From DAOTUB01 sp034437455 (GTDB lineage Bacteria; Chloroflexota; Anaerolineae; B4-G1), in assembly GCA_034437455.1 (NCBI GenBank), contig DAOTUB010000243.1, forward strand, positions 1 through 48,734: 48,734 nucleotides of DNA, read 5' to 3'. Below, piece after piece: positions 1 to 7,787 of this stretch (position 1 is the stretch's first letter; each line of letters starts with the position of its first letter). The position numbers and the translations under genes are program-made. Below the pieces are notes generated by a model, which was not told the origin of the DNA, made no database searches, and saw only the letters and a list, made by a program, of their open reading frames with translations.

Positions 1-14
1 TTTTTCTCCAGACT

Positions 15-101
15 GTATCTTTTCAATAAAACGGGGCTATGTAGCCGAGGTTTCCATACCTCGCGGGCCTGCGCGCTATGGAAAGCGCGGCTACGTCGAA
101 A
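15..101. repeat. Diverged copy of the two-hairpin palindromic repeat
   Basis: This copy starts with GTATCTTTTCAATAA, which is nearly the reverse complement of the right end of the copies at 1023 and 1158. It then carries GTAGC, the hairpin CGAGGT-TTCCAT-ACCTCG, a second hairpin CGCGCT-ATGGAA-AGCGCG, and GGCTAC. The two hairpin loops are complementary to each other. The right terminal inverted repeat is not recognisable here, so the copy is truncated or diverged. Confidence 0.75.
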
Positions 102-206
102 GCTCCCCAGACTTTTGAATTATACCCCAGGAACAACATTCTCGTCGCTTTTCGCACGAATACGCACGTTTGTTTCTTGCATCGCGCAAAATCGCGCAAA
201 AACAGA

Positions 207-235
207 TTGACGAATCGCGCATCCTGTGGTAAACT
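207..235 (+). promoter_or_regulatory. Promoter of the DeoR-type regulator, probably leaderless
   Basis: TTGACG (207-212), a 17-base spacer and TAAACT (230-235) preceded by TGG form an extended -10 promoter. Transcription would begin at about 241-243, which is the ATG itself, and there is no Shine-Dalgarno site before that ATG. The motif ATCGCGC occurs at 181, 191 and 214, around the -35 box. It could be an operator for autoregulation; that part is inference. Confidence 0.6.
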
Positions 236-242
236 AGCGAAC

Positions 243-1013
243 ATGAGCCAGCATACATCACCCACCCTGACCACCGAACGGCGCGCCGCCATCGCCAAGA
301 TCGTGACCCAGAGCGGCGCTGCTCGCGCCGCAGACATGGCAGCGCGCTTTGACGTGAACCCGGCCACCATCCGGCGTGACTTGCAGACGCTGGAAGAGCA
401 GGGAAAGATACAACGCGTGCATGGCGGAGCCGTGGCCGTCGAAAAGGCCGCGCCAGAGAGCGCCCCCGCCCCACCCAGCGATCAAGAAGCGCGGATCGGG
501 CAGGTCGTGGCCGAGATGATCGCCGACGGCGAAACCGTCTTTCTGGGTCCGGGAAGGCTCCCGCTGGCCGTAGCGCGCTGTTTGGCCGGGCGCTCGCGAC
601 TGACCATCATCACCAACGGGCTGGAGATCGCCCACTGGGTCGCCGCCAACACGCCCCATACCCTGATCGTCACCGGCGGCCAGGCCGAGGGGCGCGATCT
701 GGGGCTGGTGGGCCAACTGGCAAAAGCTACGCTCTCCAACCTGCGAGCCGCCTACGTGATCCTGGAACTGGATGGCATCAGTGCCGTGGGCGGCTTGACC
801 GACGACGATCTACCACAGGCAGAGATCGTGCGCTCGTCGCTCGAGATCGGCTCCCAGGTCATTGTCACGGCGCAGGCCGAACGAGTGGGGCAGGCGGCGG
901 CGGTCTACATCGCGCCCATTTCCGACGCGGACGTCATCGTCACGGCCCGCGAGGCCCCCTCGCCGTTCCTGTGGGACCTGAGCGAGTCGGGCGTGCGGGT
1001 GATCCTGGCATAG
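243..1013 (+). CDS. DeoR-family transcriptional regulator
   Basis: This 256-residue protein has an N-terminal winged helix-turn-helix (about residues 8-60) with the DeoR signature around NPATIRRDLQTLEEQGKI and the following VHGG. A DeoRC sensor domain (about 75-256) follows, of the type that binds phosphorylated sugars. Length is normal for the family. An upstream in-frame ATG at 78 would add 55 residues encoded by repeat and promoter DNA, so the ATG at 243 was chosen; it fits a promoter that makes a leaderless transcript. The next gene is a sugar-type ABC ATPase, so a role in carbohydrate uptake or metabolism is plausible. Its effector cannot be read from the sequence. Confidence 0.88.
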   Translation: MSQHTSPTLTTERRAAIAKIVTQSGAARAADMAARFDVNPATIRRDLQTLEEQGKIQRVHGGAVAVEKAAPESAPAPPSDQEARIGQVVAEMIADGETVFLGPGRLPLAVARCLAGRSRLTIITNGLEIAHWVAANTPHTLIVTGGQAEGRDLGLVGQLAKATLSNLRAAYVILELDGISAVGGLTDDDLPQAEIVRSSLEIGSQVIVTAQAERVGQAAAVYIAPISDADVIVTAREAPSPFLWDLSESGVRVILA

Positions 1014-1022
1014 TCTGTAATC

Positions 1023-1123
1023 GTACCTTCTCAAAAAGTCGAGGGATGTAGCCGAGGTTTCCATACCTCGCCAAACTAGCGCGCTATGGAAAGCGCGACT
1101 ACTCCGAATTATTGAGAAGATAC
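1023..1123. repeat. Two-hairpin palindromic repeat, copy 1 of a tandem pair
   Basis: Imperfect terminal inverted repeats bound the unit: GTACCTTCTCAA on the left and TTATTGAGAAGATAC on the right. Inside are two 6-bp hairpins, CGAGGT/ACCTCG with loop TTCCAT and CGCGCT/AGCGCG with loop ATGGAA. The loops are exact complements, so a kissing-loop or cruciform fold is possible. The duplicated block (1021-1150) also carries a TATAAT at 1140-1145. Confidence 0.85.
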
Positions 1124-1157
1124 CTGTAATCGTACTATCTATAATGTAAAGCGGATC

Positions 1158-1258
1158 GTACCTTCTCAAAAAGTCGAGGGATGTAGCCGAGGTTTCCATA
1201 CCTCGCCAAGCTAGCGCGCTATGGAAAGCGCGACTACTCCGAATTATTGAGAAGATAC
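1158..1258. repeat. Two-hairpin palindromic repeat, copy 2 of a tandem pair
   Basis: The 130-bp block 1156-1285 repeats 1021-1150 at a distance of 135 bases. I see one difference, AAACT versus AAGCT between the hairpins. The block ends with TATAAT (1275-1280) only about 20 bases before the start of the ABC ATPase gene, so the duplication also copied a possible -10 element. No good -35 box sits at normal spacing before it. Confidence 0.85.
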
Positions 1259-1300
1259 CTGTAATCGTACTATCTATAATGTAAAAAGGAGCAAGAGTAA

Positions 1301-2401
1301 ATGGCAAGCGTAACGTATGAGCACGTGACTAAACGGTTCGGCGACGTCGTCGCCGTCAATGACCTCGACATCGAAATCCCTGACAAGGAGTTTTTGGTCT
1401 TTGTCGGCCCTTCGGGCTGCGGCAAGACCACCTCGCTGCGCCTATTGGCCGGCCTGGAAGAAGTCACCGCAGGCGACATCTACATCGGCGACCGGCTGGT
1501 CAACGATGTGCCGCCCAAAGATCGGGACATCGCGATGGTCTTTCAATCCTACGCCCTCTACCCCCACATGTCGGTCTTTGACAACATGGCCTTTGGCCTC
1601 AAACTGCGCAAGACCCCCCGGAACGAGATCGAACGGCGCGTTCACGAGGCGGCCACGCTGCTGGAGATCGAAGAGCTGTTGGACCGCAAACCGAAGCAAC
1701 TATCCGGCGGCCAGCGACAGCGCGTGGCGGTGGGCCGCGCCATCGTGCGCGAACCGTACGTCTTTTTGATGGACGAGCCGCTCTCTAACCTGGACGCCAA
1801 ACTGCGCGTGAGCGCCCGCGCCACGCTCAGCAAACTCCACCAGCGGCTGGGGACGACCTTCATCTACGTGACCCACGACCAGATCGAGGCCATGACGATG
1901 GGGACGCGCATCGCGGTGATGAACGACGGCATCTTGCAGCAGGTGGACAGCCCAAAGGTGCTCTACGATACCCCGGTCAATCGCTTCGTCGCCGGTTTTA
2001 TCGGCAGCCCGGCGATGAATTTCCTGGATGGCACGTTGGGGACGCGGGACGACAAGATCGCCGTGGACTGTGGAGATTTCATCCTGGATATCCCGGCGAG
2101 CAAAGCGGATCTCTACCGGCAGTATCTGGGCCAGGAGATCACCTTTGGCCTCCGTCCCGAGGACGCTCACGACCCCGAATATGCCCCGCCGGGTATCGAC
2201 AGCTCGATGGTGGAGGCGAGCGTGGACGTCACCGAGTTGATGGGGAACGAGGTCATCGCCTATCTGGTGACAGAGCACACCCAGTTCCTGGGCCGCTTCG
2301 ACCCACGAACAAGCGCGCGGGTCGGCCAGACGATGCAGGTCGCCTTCAACATGGATCGGATGCACATCTTTGAGAAGCAGACGGGCGTGGCGATTCGATA
2401 A
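1301..2401 (+). CDS. MalK/UgpC-type sugar ABC transporter ATP-binding protein
   Basis: This 366-residue ATPase should energise an ABC importer for sugars or polyols at the inner face of the membrane. It has Walker A GPSGCGKTT (36-44), the Q-loop Gln at 82, the signature LSGGQ (134-138), Walker B VFLMDEP (154-160) and the H-loop (YVTHDQ). A C-terminal OB-fold/TOBE regulatory region follows from about residue 240, as in MalK, UgpC and MsmK. The start has AAGGAG nine bases upstream. No permease or binding protein lies nearby, so it is an orphan ATPase that may serve several transporters. The DeoR gene upstream may regulate it. Confidence 0.93.
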   Translation: MASVTYEHVTKRFGDVVAVNDLDIEIPDKEFLVFVGPSGCGKTTSLRLLAGLEEVTAGDIYIGDRLVNDVPPKDRDIAMVFQSYALYPHMSVFDNMAFGLKLRKTPRNEIERRVHEAATLLEIEELLDRKPKQLSGGQRQRVAVGRAIVREPYVFLMDEPLSNLDAKLRVSARATLSKLHQRLGTTFIYVTHDQIEAMTMGTRIAVMNDGILQQVDSPKVLYDTPVNRFVAGFIGSPAMNFLDGTLGTRDDKIAVDCGDFILDIPASKADLYRQYLGQEITFGLRPEDAHDPEYAPPGIDSSMVEASVDVTELMGNEVIAYLVTEHTQFLGRFDPRTSARVGQTMQVAFNMDRMHIFEKQTGVAIR

Positions 2402-2411
2402 GAAACCGAAC

Positions 2412-2455
2412 ATATCAAAGTGCAACGCACGTGTTAAGTGCGTTGCACTTGATAT
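2412..2455. terminator. Bidirectional stem-loop between convergent genes
   Basis: An 18-bp inverted repeat (arms 2412-2430 and 2438-2455, one bulged A, 7-base loop) fills the 53 bases between the stop of the ABC ATPase gene and the stop of the cyclase gene. It is symmetrical and could end transcription from both sides. It lacks a strong T-run, so it may act as a 3'-end stabiliser instead. Confidence 0.7.
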
Positions 2456-4338
2456 CATTCGGCGTCTTTTCGCAGCCTCAGCACCCTGTACACGACCACC
2501 GGCTTTGCCTTGCCCTTCACCATCATCGGCTCGAGCGCATCAACGACAGCGACGTCCTGGATCGCTTCAAAGGTCGCCTGATTGATGAGGATCGCGCCGG
2601 GCGGCGCTTTGCCCTCGAGCCGGGCCGCCAGGTTCACCGTGTCGCCAATGGCGGTATAGTCCAGCCGCCGCTTTGAGCCGATGTGGCCCACCACCGCCGG
2701 GCCGGTGGCGATGCCGATCCCATAGACCAGCTTTTGCGTCCCGCCGCGCTGGCGGCTGACCTCGGCGGCGGTTCGCTGCATCCCCAGGGCCGTTCGCACG
2801 GCCCGCTCGGCGTGATCCGGCTGTTCAAGCGGCGCGCCAAAGAGGACCATCATGCCGTCGCCGGTGTATTTGTCGAGCGTGCCCTCTTGCTTGAAAACCT
2901 CCTCCTCCATACTGTCGAGGTATTGGTTGAGCACCTCCACCACCTCCGATGGCGGCGACTGTTCCGAGATGGTGGTAAAGCCACGGATGTCGGCAAAGAG
3001 CACGCTGATCTCCATCTGTTGGCCGCCCGGCTGGATCAAGTCGGGGTCCTCCAGCGCGGCGCTCACGATCATGTCCCGCACCTCGGACGATACAAACCGG
3101 CCAAAGGTGTCGCTCACCTGGCGGCGCTCCCCCTGCTCGCTAGTGAAGCGGGCGGCCATCACCACCGCATAGTTGATGAAAATGGTGGCATACGGAAACA
3201 ACACGTTGGGCAGACGCCCGGCGTTGAACTGGACGCCGGTAAAGACAAAGTACCCCAAAGCCAACAGCAGGGTAAAGACGATGCCCGCCACCGCCCCTAG
3301 CTGCGACAGCACCACTGCCGACACCAATGCCAACAGCGTCACCGTGCCCACCGTCTCCACCTTGCTCTGTTGCGCCAGCGAGCGGTGATGGAGCAAGGTG
3401 TGGATCGAATTCGCCAGGAACTCGACCCCCGCCATGCGCTCGGACGAGACGGGGACGCGGTGCAGGTCCATCTCGGTCAGCGAGTTCATCATACCCACCA
3501 GAACGATCTTGCCCTCAAATGCAGCCGCGGGTACTCGATCCTCGATCACGTCTACGAATGAATACGAGGGAAAGGTGTTGGGCCGCCCGACAAAGTCGAC
3601 GAGCATCGCGCCGTTGGCTTCGGTGCGAACCTCGAACTTGATCTCTGTATCGTCCCCAATGATCACACGATCCTCTACCAAAGAGACTGGAGCATCTCCC
3701 AGGTCCAGGTATTGCTGCAAGATTCGCAGACTGAACGTCTCCCAAGTCTCACTGCCAGGAGTATTGATCAACAGAGGCACCCGGCGGAGTGTCCCATCTC
3801 CATCCAGAACCACCTTCACCGGCCCAATGTCCGCCGCTACGTTTACCAAAGATGGAAGCGGTTGAATGATTTGACCAATGGAATAAAGTTCGCCAGGCGC
3901 ATCAGGCCCAAGCACCTCTATGGCCTCCAATGGCATGATGACGTTGCCTGCTTGGCGGGTAGCCTCCAGCAGCGCGGGCATATCGGGGTCGCTCTCAAGA
4001 GCCGGATTAGACAGCAGCACGTCGAAACCAATGACCTTTGCCCCTTTGAGGCGCTCAAAGGCCTGCGCGTAATGCGCAAGCGATAAAAAGGGCCACTCTC
4101 CACCCAGTTGCTGTTGAGTTTTCTCGTCAATGGCCACAATGAGAATATCGTCGCCGGGATCGCCCTCGGTCTGGTACAGATAATCCGCGGCGCTTTCCTG
4201 CATCGAGGCGAACAACCCCGCCCACAATGCCAGAGAGATGAGTGCCGCCACAGCCAGACCGACCAAAGCCGCCTGTCCCAACCGTCGCTGCCGTCGAGTG
4301 AGATGCCATCTTTTGACGTTCTGTGTTCCGAATCGCAT
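2455..4338 (-). CDS. CHASE2-domain class III adenylate cyclase
   Basis: This 627-residue membrane protein is predicted to make cAMP in response to an extracytoplasmic signal. An N-terminal membrane segment (about 23-46) is followed by a CHASE2 sensor (about 50-330), a cluster of hydrophobic segments (about 335-410) and a catalytic domain (about 435-610). The metal-binding Asp residues lie in FADIRGFT and YTGDGMM. The adenine-selecting Lys (TLDKYTGD) and Asp (LDYTAIGDTVN) and the transition-state Asn/Arg (NLAARLE) are all present, which points to ATP rather than GTP. GGAGG lies five bases before the ATG. It is divergent from a FecR-domain gene, a common partner of CHASE2 cyclases. A cNMP-binding histidine kinase at 24.3 kb is one possible reader. 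Confidence 0.92.
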   Translation of the reverse strand: MRFGTQNVKRWHLTRRQRRLGQAALVGLAVAALISLALWAGLFASMQESAADYLYQTEGDPGDDILIVAIDEKTQQQLGGEWPFLSLAHYAQAFERLKGAKVIGFDVLLSNPALESDPDMPALLEATRQAGNVIMPLEAIEVLGPDAPGELYSIGQIIQPLPSLVNVAADIGPVKVVLDGDGTLRRVPLLINTPGSETWETFSLRILQQYLDLGDAPVSLVEDRVIIGDDTEIKFEVRTEANGAMLVDFVGRPNTFPSYSFVDVIEDRVPAAAFEGKIVLVGMMNSLTEMDLHRVPVSSERMAGVEFLANSIHTLLHHRSLAQQSKVETVGTVTLLALVSAVVLSQLGAVAGIVFTLLLALGYFVFTGVQFNAGRLPNVLFPYATIFINYAVVMAARFTSEQGERRQVSDTFGRFVSSEVRDMIVSAALEDPDLIQPGGQQMEISVLFADIRGFTTISEQSPPSEVVEVLNQYLDSMEEEVFKQEGTLDKYTGDGMMVLFGAPLEQPDHAERAVRTALGMQRTAAEVSRQRGGTQKLVYGIGIATGPAVVGHIGSKRRLDYTAIGDTVNLAARLEGKAPPGAILINQATFEAIQDVAVVDALEPMMVKGKAKPVVVYRVLRLRKDAE

Positions 4339-4377
4339 GAGGACCTCCCAGGGATCGCCGCCCTACGTCGCTCATCC

Positions 4378-4406
4378 ATTTTATCACACAGCCAGCGACG
4401 TGGCAA
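4378..4406 (-). promoter_or_regulatory. Promoter of the adenylate cyclase gene
   Basis: On the minus strand TTGCCA (4401-4406), a 17-base spacer and TAAAAT (4378-4383) preceded by TGA make a good extended -10 promoter. It lies about 40 bases before the cyclase ATG. It sits back to back with the promoter of the FecR-domain gene. Confidence 0.65.
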
Positions 4407-4423
4407 CAATGATTACAAGTTTC

Positions 4424-4452
4424 TTGACAACCGCATCCCCGAAGGATATAAT
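4424..4452 (+). promoter_or_regulatory. Perfect-consensus sigma70 promoter of the FecR-domain gene
   Basis: TTGACA (4424-4429), exactly 17 bases, then TATAAT (4447-4452). The predicted start is near 4459, giving a leader of about 40 bases. A full consensus match at optimal spacing is rare and suggests strong or repressor-controlled expression. Confidence 0.85.
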
Positions 4453-4499
4453 GAATTCAGATCCATCGGCTACCGCTATATCCAAATGGAGGTGAACTT

Positions 4500-5642
4500 G
4501 TGGCCACGGACAACAATTCTCATGCGACTACATTCTCCTTCACCAGAGAGGCTCTTGAAGCACGTCTCCGATCCTCGGTTGCATGGTTGAAGCAAACCCC
4601 TCTCTTTTGCACTCAGCGCCGCGCCATCATCACCTTACTGCTTGGCATCCCTCTCTTCCTCTGCCTGGGATCCTGGCTCCTGGGCTTGATCCGCGTTTCC
4701 GATGTCGCCCGCCTGTCGGAGTTGAAGGGACTGGTGCATACCCGTCACGATGACGAAACCCAGTGGGAACCAGCGCACCTGAATCAGATGCTTGGGCGCG
4801 AACATTGGGTGCGGACCGGCGCCGGCTCTGGCGCTACATTGCTCTTTTTCGACGTCTCCACCGTTGATCTGGAGGAGGAAACCGAGGTCAGCATCGCCCA
4901 GATCTCCAAGCGGCGCAGCGGCAACGGCGTCGACGTGGTGCTCAAGGTGTGGCTGGGAGAGACGGCCGTGCGCGCCGTGCGCTTTCTCGATCCCTCGTCG
5001 AGTTTCCGCGTGGATACGCCCACCGCCTCGACAGTGGTGCGGGGCGCTCGCTTCAACGTGCAGGTCGCCGACGATGGCTCCACTCAAATCGATCTGGAGA
5101 CAGGCAACGCCGAGGTAGAGGTCAACGGCCAGGTCGTCGAGCTGGCGATGGGTCAGCGCATCACGTTGGAACCTGACGGCCTTTACGAGGTAGAGCAGGT
5201 GTTTGAGCCTGACGCTCAACCCGTGATCAACAAGGTCAACGCGGCCCTGGCCGCTCCCGGCGACGAATTCCGACTCGAATTGACCGAGAATGAGGTGAAC
5301 CAGTTCCTGGCCGCCATGAGCCAGGACCCCGACTTTGCCCTCCACGACACCCAGATCTGGTTTGTGGACGGTGAGGCGCGCGTGGCGACGCTGGTAGTCG
5401 ATCCCATCCGCTTCGACCTGAGCGCGGCGCTCGACGTCCAGGTGGAGGACGGCGAGATCAAACCTCAGATGAAGACCATGGCCGCGGGCGTGATCTTGCC
5501 GGTGCCCGTCTCTCTGCTCAATCCGGCGCTCGATCAGGTGCTCAGTCAGCAGGAAGCATACCTGACCCAAGCATACGACCTCATCCAGTTCAGCGACGTT
5601 CAGTTCAAGGACGAGAACATCGTCGTCGTCGGCCAAAAGTGA
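4500..5642 (+). CDS. FecR-domain membrane-anchored protein
   Basis: This 380-residue protein has a cytoplasmic N-terminus, one membrane segment (about 43-66) and an extracytoplasmic FecR domain (about 70-240). The domain includes the typical conversion of a repeated beta module, FRVDTPTASTVVRGARF. The C-terminal part (about 255-380) has the look of a lipid- or ligand-binding barrel of the LmeA/DUF2140 kind; that is a weak resemblance only. The start is GTG with GGAGGTG five bases before it, and the ORF follows a consensus promoter. It is divergent from the CHASE2 cyclase, so the pair may sense envelope state. No sigma factor is adjacent, which argues against classical FecIR signalling. Confidence 0.8.
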   Translation: MATDNNSHATTFSFTREALEARLRSSVAWLKQTPLFCTQRRAIITLLLGIPLFLCLGSWLLGLIRVSDVARLSELKGLVHTRHDDETQWEPAHLNQMLGREHWVRTGAGSGATLLFFDVSTVDLEEETEVSIAQISKRRSGNGVDVVLKVWLGETAVRAVRFLDPSSSFRVDTPTASTVVRGARFNVQVADDGSTQIDLETGNAEVEVNGQVVELAMGQRITLEPDGLYEVEQVFEPDAQPVINKVNAALAAPGDEFRLELTENEVNQFLAAMSQDPDFALHDTQIWFVDGEARVATLVVDPIRFDLSAALDVQVEDGEIKPQMKTMAAGVILPVPVSLLNPALDQVLSQQEAYLTQAYDLIQFSDVQFKDENIVVVGQK

Positions 5643-5672
5643 CCCGACGCGCCTATCAGCCAGAAAGCGTGC

Positions 5673-5707
5673 AGGGCGCACCGAGAGATCGGTGCGCCCT
5701 GTTTTCT
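5673..5707 (+). terminator. Rho-independent terminator of the FecR-domain gene
   Basis: A perfect 12-bp stem (5673-5684 with 5689-5700) has loop GAGA and is followed directly by GTTTTCT. It lies 30 bases after the FecR-domain stop codon and ahead of the convergent flavoprotein gene. Confidence 0.9.
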
Positions 5708-5723
5708 GTTAGAACACTGCGCC

Positions 5724-6857
5724 TTAGACCAATAATTTCACATTGTCGAGCCGATCTGCCGACAGGAGCCCCACGTCGGTGTCGCGCAACATCAAGTTCA
5801 CCAGCCGCTCAGCGGCCACAAAAGCCCAGGTCAGCCCCCGGCCCCCAAAACCGACCGCAAAATAGACCCGCGGCAGGTGAGGCAACGCGCCCACCAGCGG
5901 TAAATTATCGGACGTGAACCCCATGACGCCCGACCAACGGGTCACGTGGCGCGGGTCCACCTCGGGGAAATGGCGCGAGGCCAGGCGAATCAGACCTTCC
6001 TGCACCACGTCGTCCAGATCAGTTTCCTGGTTCGAGGCGGAGCGACGCCGCCAGGCGCCCAGCAGCAAGCGACGATCGGGCAACTGGCGGCAGTATTCGT
6101 ACCCATAGTCGGCGTAGCAAGGGCGCTCCAGCACCGTACCATTCAGCGGCTCGGTGGCGAAAACGAGGCTGCGGATGGGGGCGACCTTGTCCGCAAAGTA
6201 GGCATCGATCAGTGGGGCGTACCCGTTGACCGCCAGCACGACCGCGCTACAGAGCACGGTGCGCCCTCGCGCCCAGACGCGCACGTAATCACCCGCCGGC
6301 TCCAACTTGTGAACCTCGGTCTCCTCGTGGACGATCACGTCATCAGCCGCCAGCAGCGACCGGGCCAGCGCGGCCCCATCCACCGTCGCGTCGTTGGGCT
6401 GGCGCAGCGCAGCACGGAAACCGCGCTCCAGGGGATCGGTGGAGCTGAACCAGGCGTCAAAGCCGTCCTCGCGCAACAACTCGGCCGATTCTTTCAGCGC
6501 GTCCACCTCGGCGTCCTCGACGGCCAACGCCAGGCTGCCGGTCTGTTCGACGGGAACCCTCAGCCGCCTGGCGGTCTCGATCAACCGTTCCCGTCCCTCG
6601 GCGGTGAGCGACCAGATCTCCCGCGCCTTCTGGCGGCCATAGGCGGAGACGGCCCAATTGTAATGGGCCGCCAGACCGGTGAGCGCCATCCCGGCGCTGC
6701 GCCCGGTCGCGCCGCCCGCCACACTTTGAGCCTCAAGCACAGCCGTCTCGAACCCCTCACGAGTCAAGCGCGCCGCCGCCGCCGCGCCCACCAACCCTGC
6801 CCCAACGACGACGATGTCGCAAGCGTCATCTCGTTTTTGCCCTTGTCCGGTCCACAT
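5724..6857 (-). CDS. FAD-dependent amine/glycine oxidase-like oxidoreductase (DAO family)
   Basis: This 377-residue flavoprotein starts with an ADP-binding Rossmann motif (VVVGAGLVGAAAAARL, about residues 16-31), followed by the GGATGRSAGM FAD-binding segment of the DAO family. It ends with GFGGRGLTWAFVAAERL, the usual C-terminal FAD-contact segment. The family includes glycine oxidase ThiO, gamma-glutamylputrescine oxidase and D-amino-acid dehydrogenases. Substrate cannot be fixed from sequence. The start has AGGAG about seven bases upstream. It stands alone between a terminator and a palindromic repeat, so context adds nothing about its substrate. Confidence 0.85.
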   Translation of the reverse strand: MWTGQGQKRDDACDIVVVGAGLVGAAAAARLTREGFETAVLEAQSVAGGATGRSAGMALTGLAAHYNWAVSAYGRQKAREIWSLTAEGRERLIETARRLRVPVEQTGSLALAVEDAEVDALKESAELLREDGFDAWFSSTDPLERGFRAALRQPNDATVDGAALARSLLAADDVIVHEETEVHKLEPAGDYVRVWARGRTVLCSAVVLAVNGYAPLIDAYFADKVAPIRSLVFATEPLNGTVLERPCYADYGYEYCRQLPDRRLLLGAWRRRSASNQETDLDDVVQEGLIRLASRHFPEVDPRHVTRWSGVMGFTSDNLPLVGALPHLPRVYFAVGFGGRGLTWAFVAAERLVNLMLRDTDVGLLSADRLDNVKLLV

Positions 6858-6889
6858 GTTTGTCTCCTGTCAGGTTGGCTCTTTAGAAG

Positions 6890-7046
6890 CAGGAGTTACG
6901 CAGTCAATAGCGAGCCCGTCGGTTGAGTAGCAGCGAAGCGAAGCTTCGCGCGTATCGAAACCAGGGCGAGCGGTGCTTGTAAGGCTCGTTCTTGGCTTCG
7001 ATACGTCGTTTCACTCCTACTCAGCCGGCGAACTGCGTAACTCCTG
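6890..7046. repeat. MITE-like element with 15-bp perfect terminal inverted repeats
   Basis: CAGGAGTTACGCAGT (6890-6904) is repeated in inverse at 7032-7046. Nested inside are GGTTGAGTAG versus CTACTCAGCC and CGTATCGAAACCA versus TGGCTTCGATACG, also inverted. The same core recurs at 38840-38885 and 44453-44595. There is no ORF, so it would need a transposase from elsewhere. Confidence 0.8.
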
Positions 7047-7115
7047 AGAAGAATAGATTGGCAACCAATGTACCGGTTTCCCAATTTACCCATCCAAAGA
7101 GCGTACCAACATATT

Positions 7116-7763
7116 TTACCCCGAACTGGCTTCTTGCGCCACTGCGGTCAGAACGTGGTAACGCCCGTCGGCATAAGCGGTGGCGACGTTGCCAAAGGTC
7201 TCGCGGATGAGATCATCGTAACGCAGAAAGCGATTGGCGACGAGAAAGAGACGTCCGCTAGCGCCAAACACTCGCGCCGCGTCGCGCACGAACTGGCGAG
7301 CCACCTCGTAATCCACTCCCAGGCCCTGGTAGAAGGGCGGGTTGGCGACGACCACGTCGAAGCGGCGTTTCCGGATCGCGGACCAACAATCAGAGAGCTG
7401 TACCTCAGCGTTGGCGACAAAGTGGCGCGGACTTTCCAGTCCGCCGCTTGGACAGGCTGAAAGGCCTGTCCCACACAAGTTCGCCTCCAGCGTGCGGCGG
7501 GCGGATTCGACGGCACGCACGTCGGCGTCTACGAGCGTGACCTGGCCGCCACTCGCGCGGCGAGCGGCCGCCAACCCGGCCAATCCCGTCCCGCAGCCCA
7601 GGTCGAGCACGCGGTCGCCCGGCTCGACGTCGGCTACCTCCAGCAGCGCCGCCGTACCCGGATTGAGCGCATCCCACGACCAGGCGCCGGGCTTGCCTAC
7701 GACGACGATCTCGTGACCGCGCGCTTGGGCGGCGAACTCGCGGAAGGTGTAATAGCCAGTCAC
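7116..7763 (-). CDS. RsmC-like class I SAM-dependent methyltransferase
   Basis: This 215-residue protein has SAM motif I VLDLGCGTGLAG (about residues 49-60), the acidic loop LVDAD, and the NPPF catalytic motif in VVANPPFYQG. That motif is typical of N2-guanine rRNA methyltransferases RsmC and RlmG, and the length fits the C-terminal catalytic half of those proteins. The start is GTG with GGGAG upstream. About 18 residues between motif I and NPPF (near 94-113) are encoded by a short two-hairpin repeat that lies in frame and is not part of the family fold. Function as a 16S or 23S rRNA methylase is likely; the exact target base is not certain. Confidence 0.82.
   Translation of the reverse strand: MTGYYTFREFAAQARGHEIVVVGKPGAWSWDALNPGTAALLEVADVEPGDRVLDLGCGTGLAGLAAARRASGGQVTLVDADVRAVESARRTLEANLCGTGLSACPSGGLESPRHFVANAEVQLSDCWSAIRKRRFDVVVANPPFYQGLGVDYEVARQFVRDAARVFGASGRLFLVANRFLRYDDLIRETFGNVATAYADGRYHVLTAVAQEASSG
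7422..7475. repeat. In-frame two-hairpin repeat inside the methyltransferase gene
   Basis: GCGGACT-TTCC-AGTCCGC (7427-7444) and GGACAGGC-TGAAAG-GCCTGTCC (7450-7471) form two adjacent perfect hairpins. GTGG at 7422 and CCAC at the other end suggest a short outer stem. The architecture matches the intergenic element at 1023, but the sequence family is different. Confidence 0.8.
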
Positions 7764-7787
7764 GTTACTCCCGCAATCTTCCGCAGT

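Noticed and set aside
78..242. N-terminal extension of the DeoR-type protein
   Set aside because: It would encode the promoter and repeat DNA, and the known DeoR fold begins after residue 56.
1021..1285. Tandem repeat considered as a CRISPR remnant
   Set aside because: There are only two units of 130 bases with no variable spacers, and the units carry terminal inverted repeats and hairpins instead.
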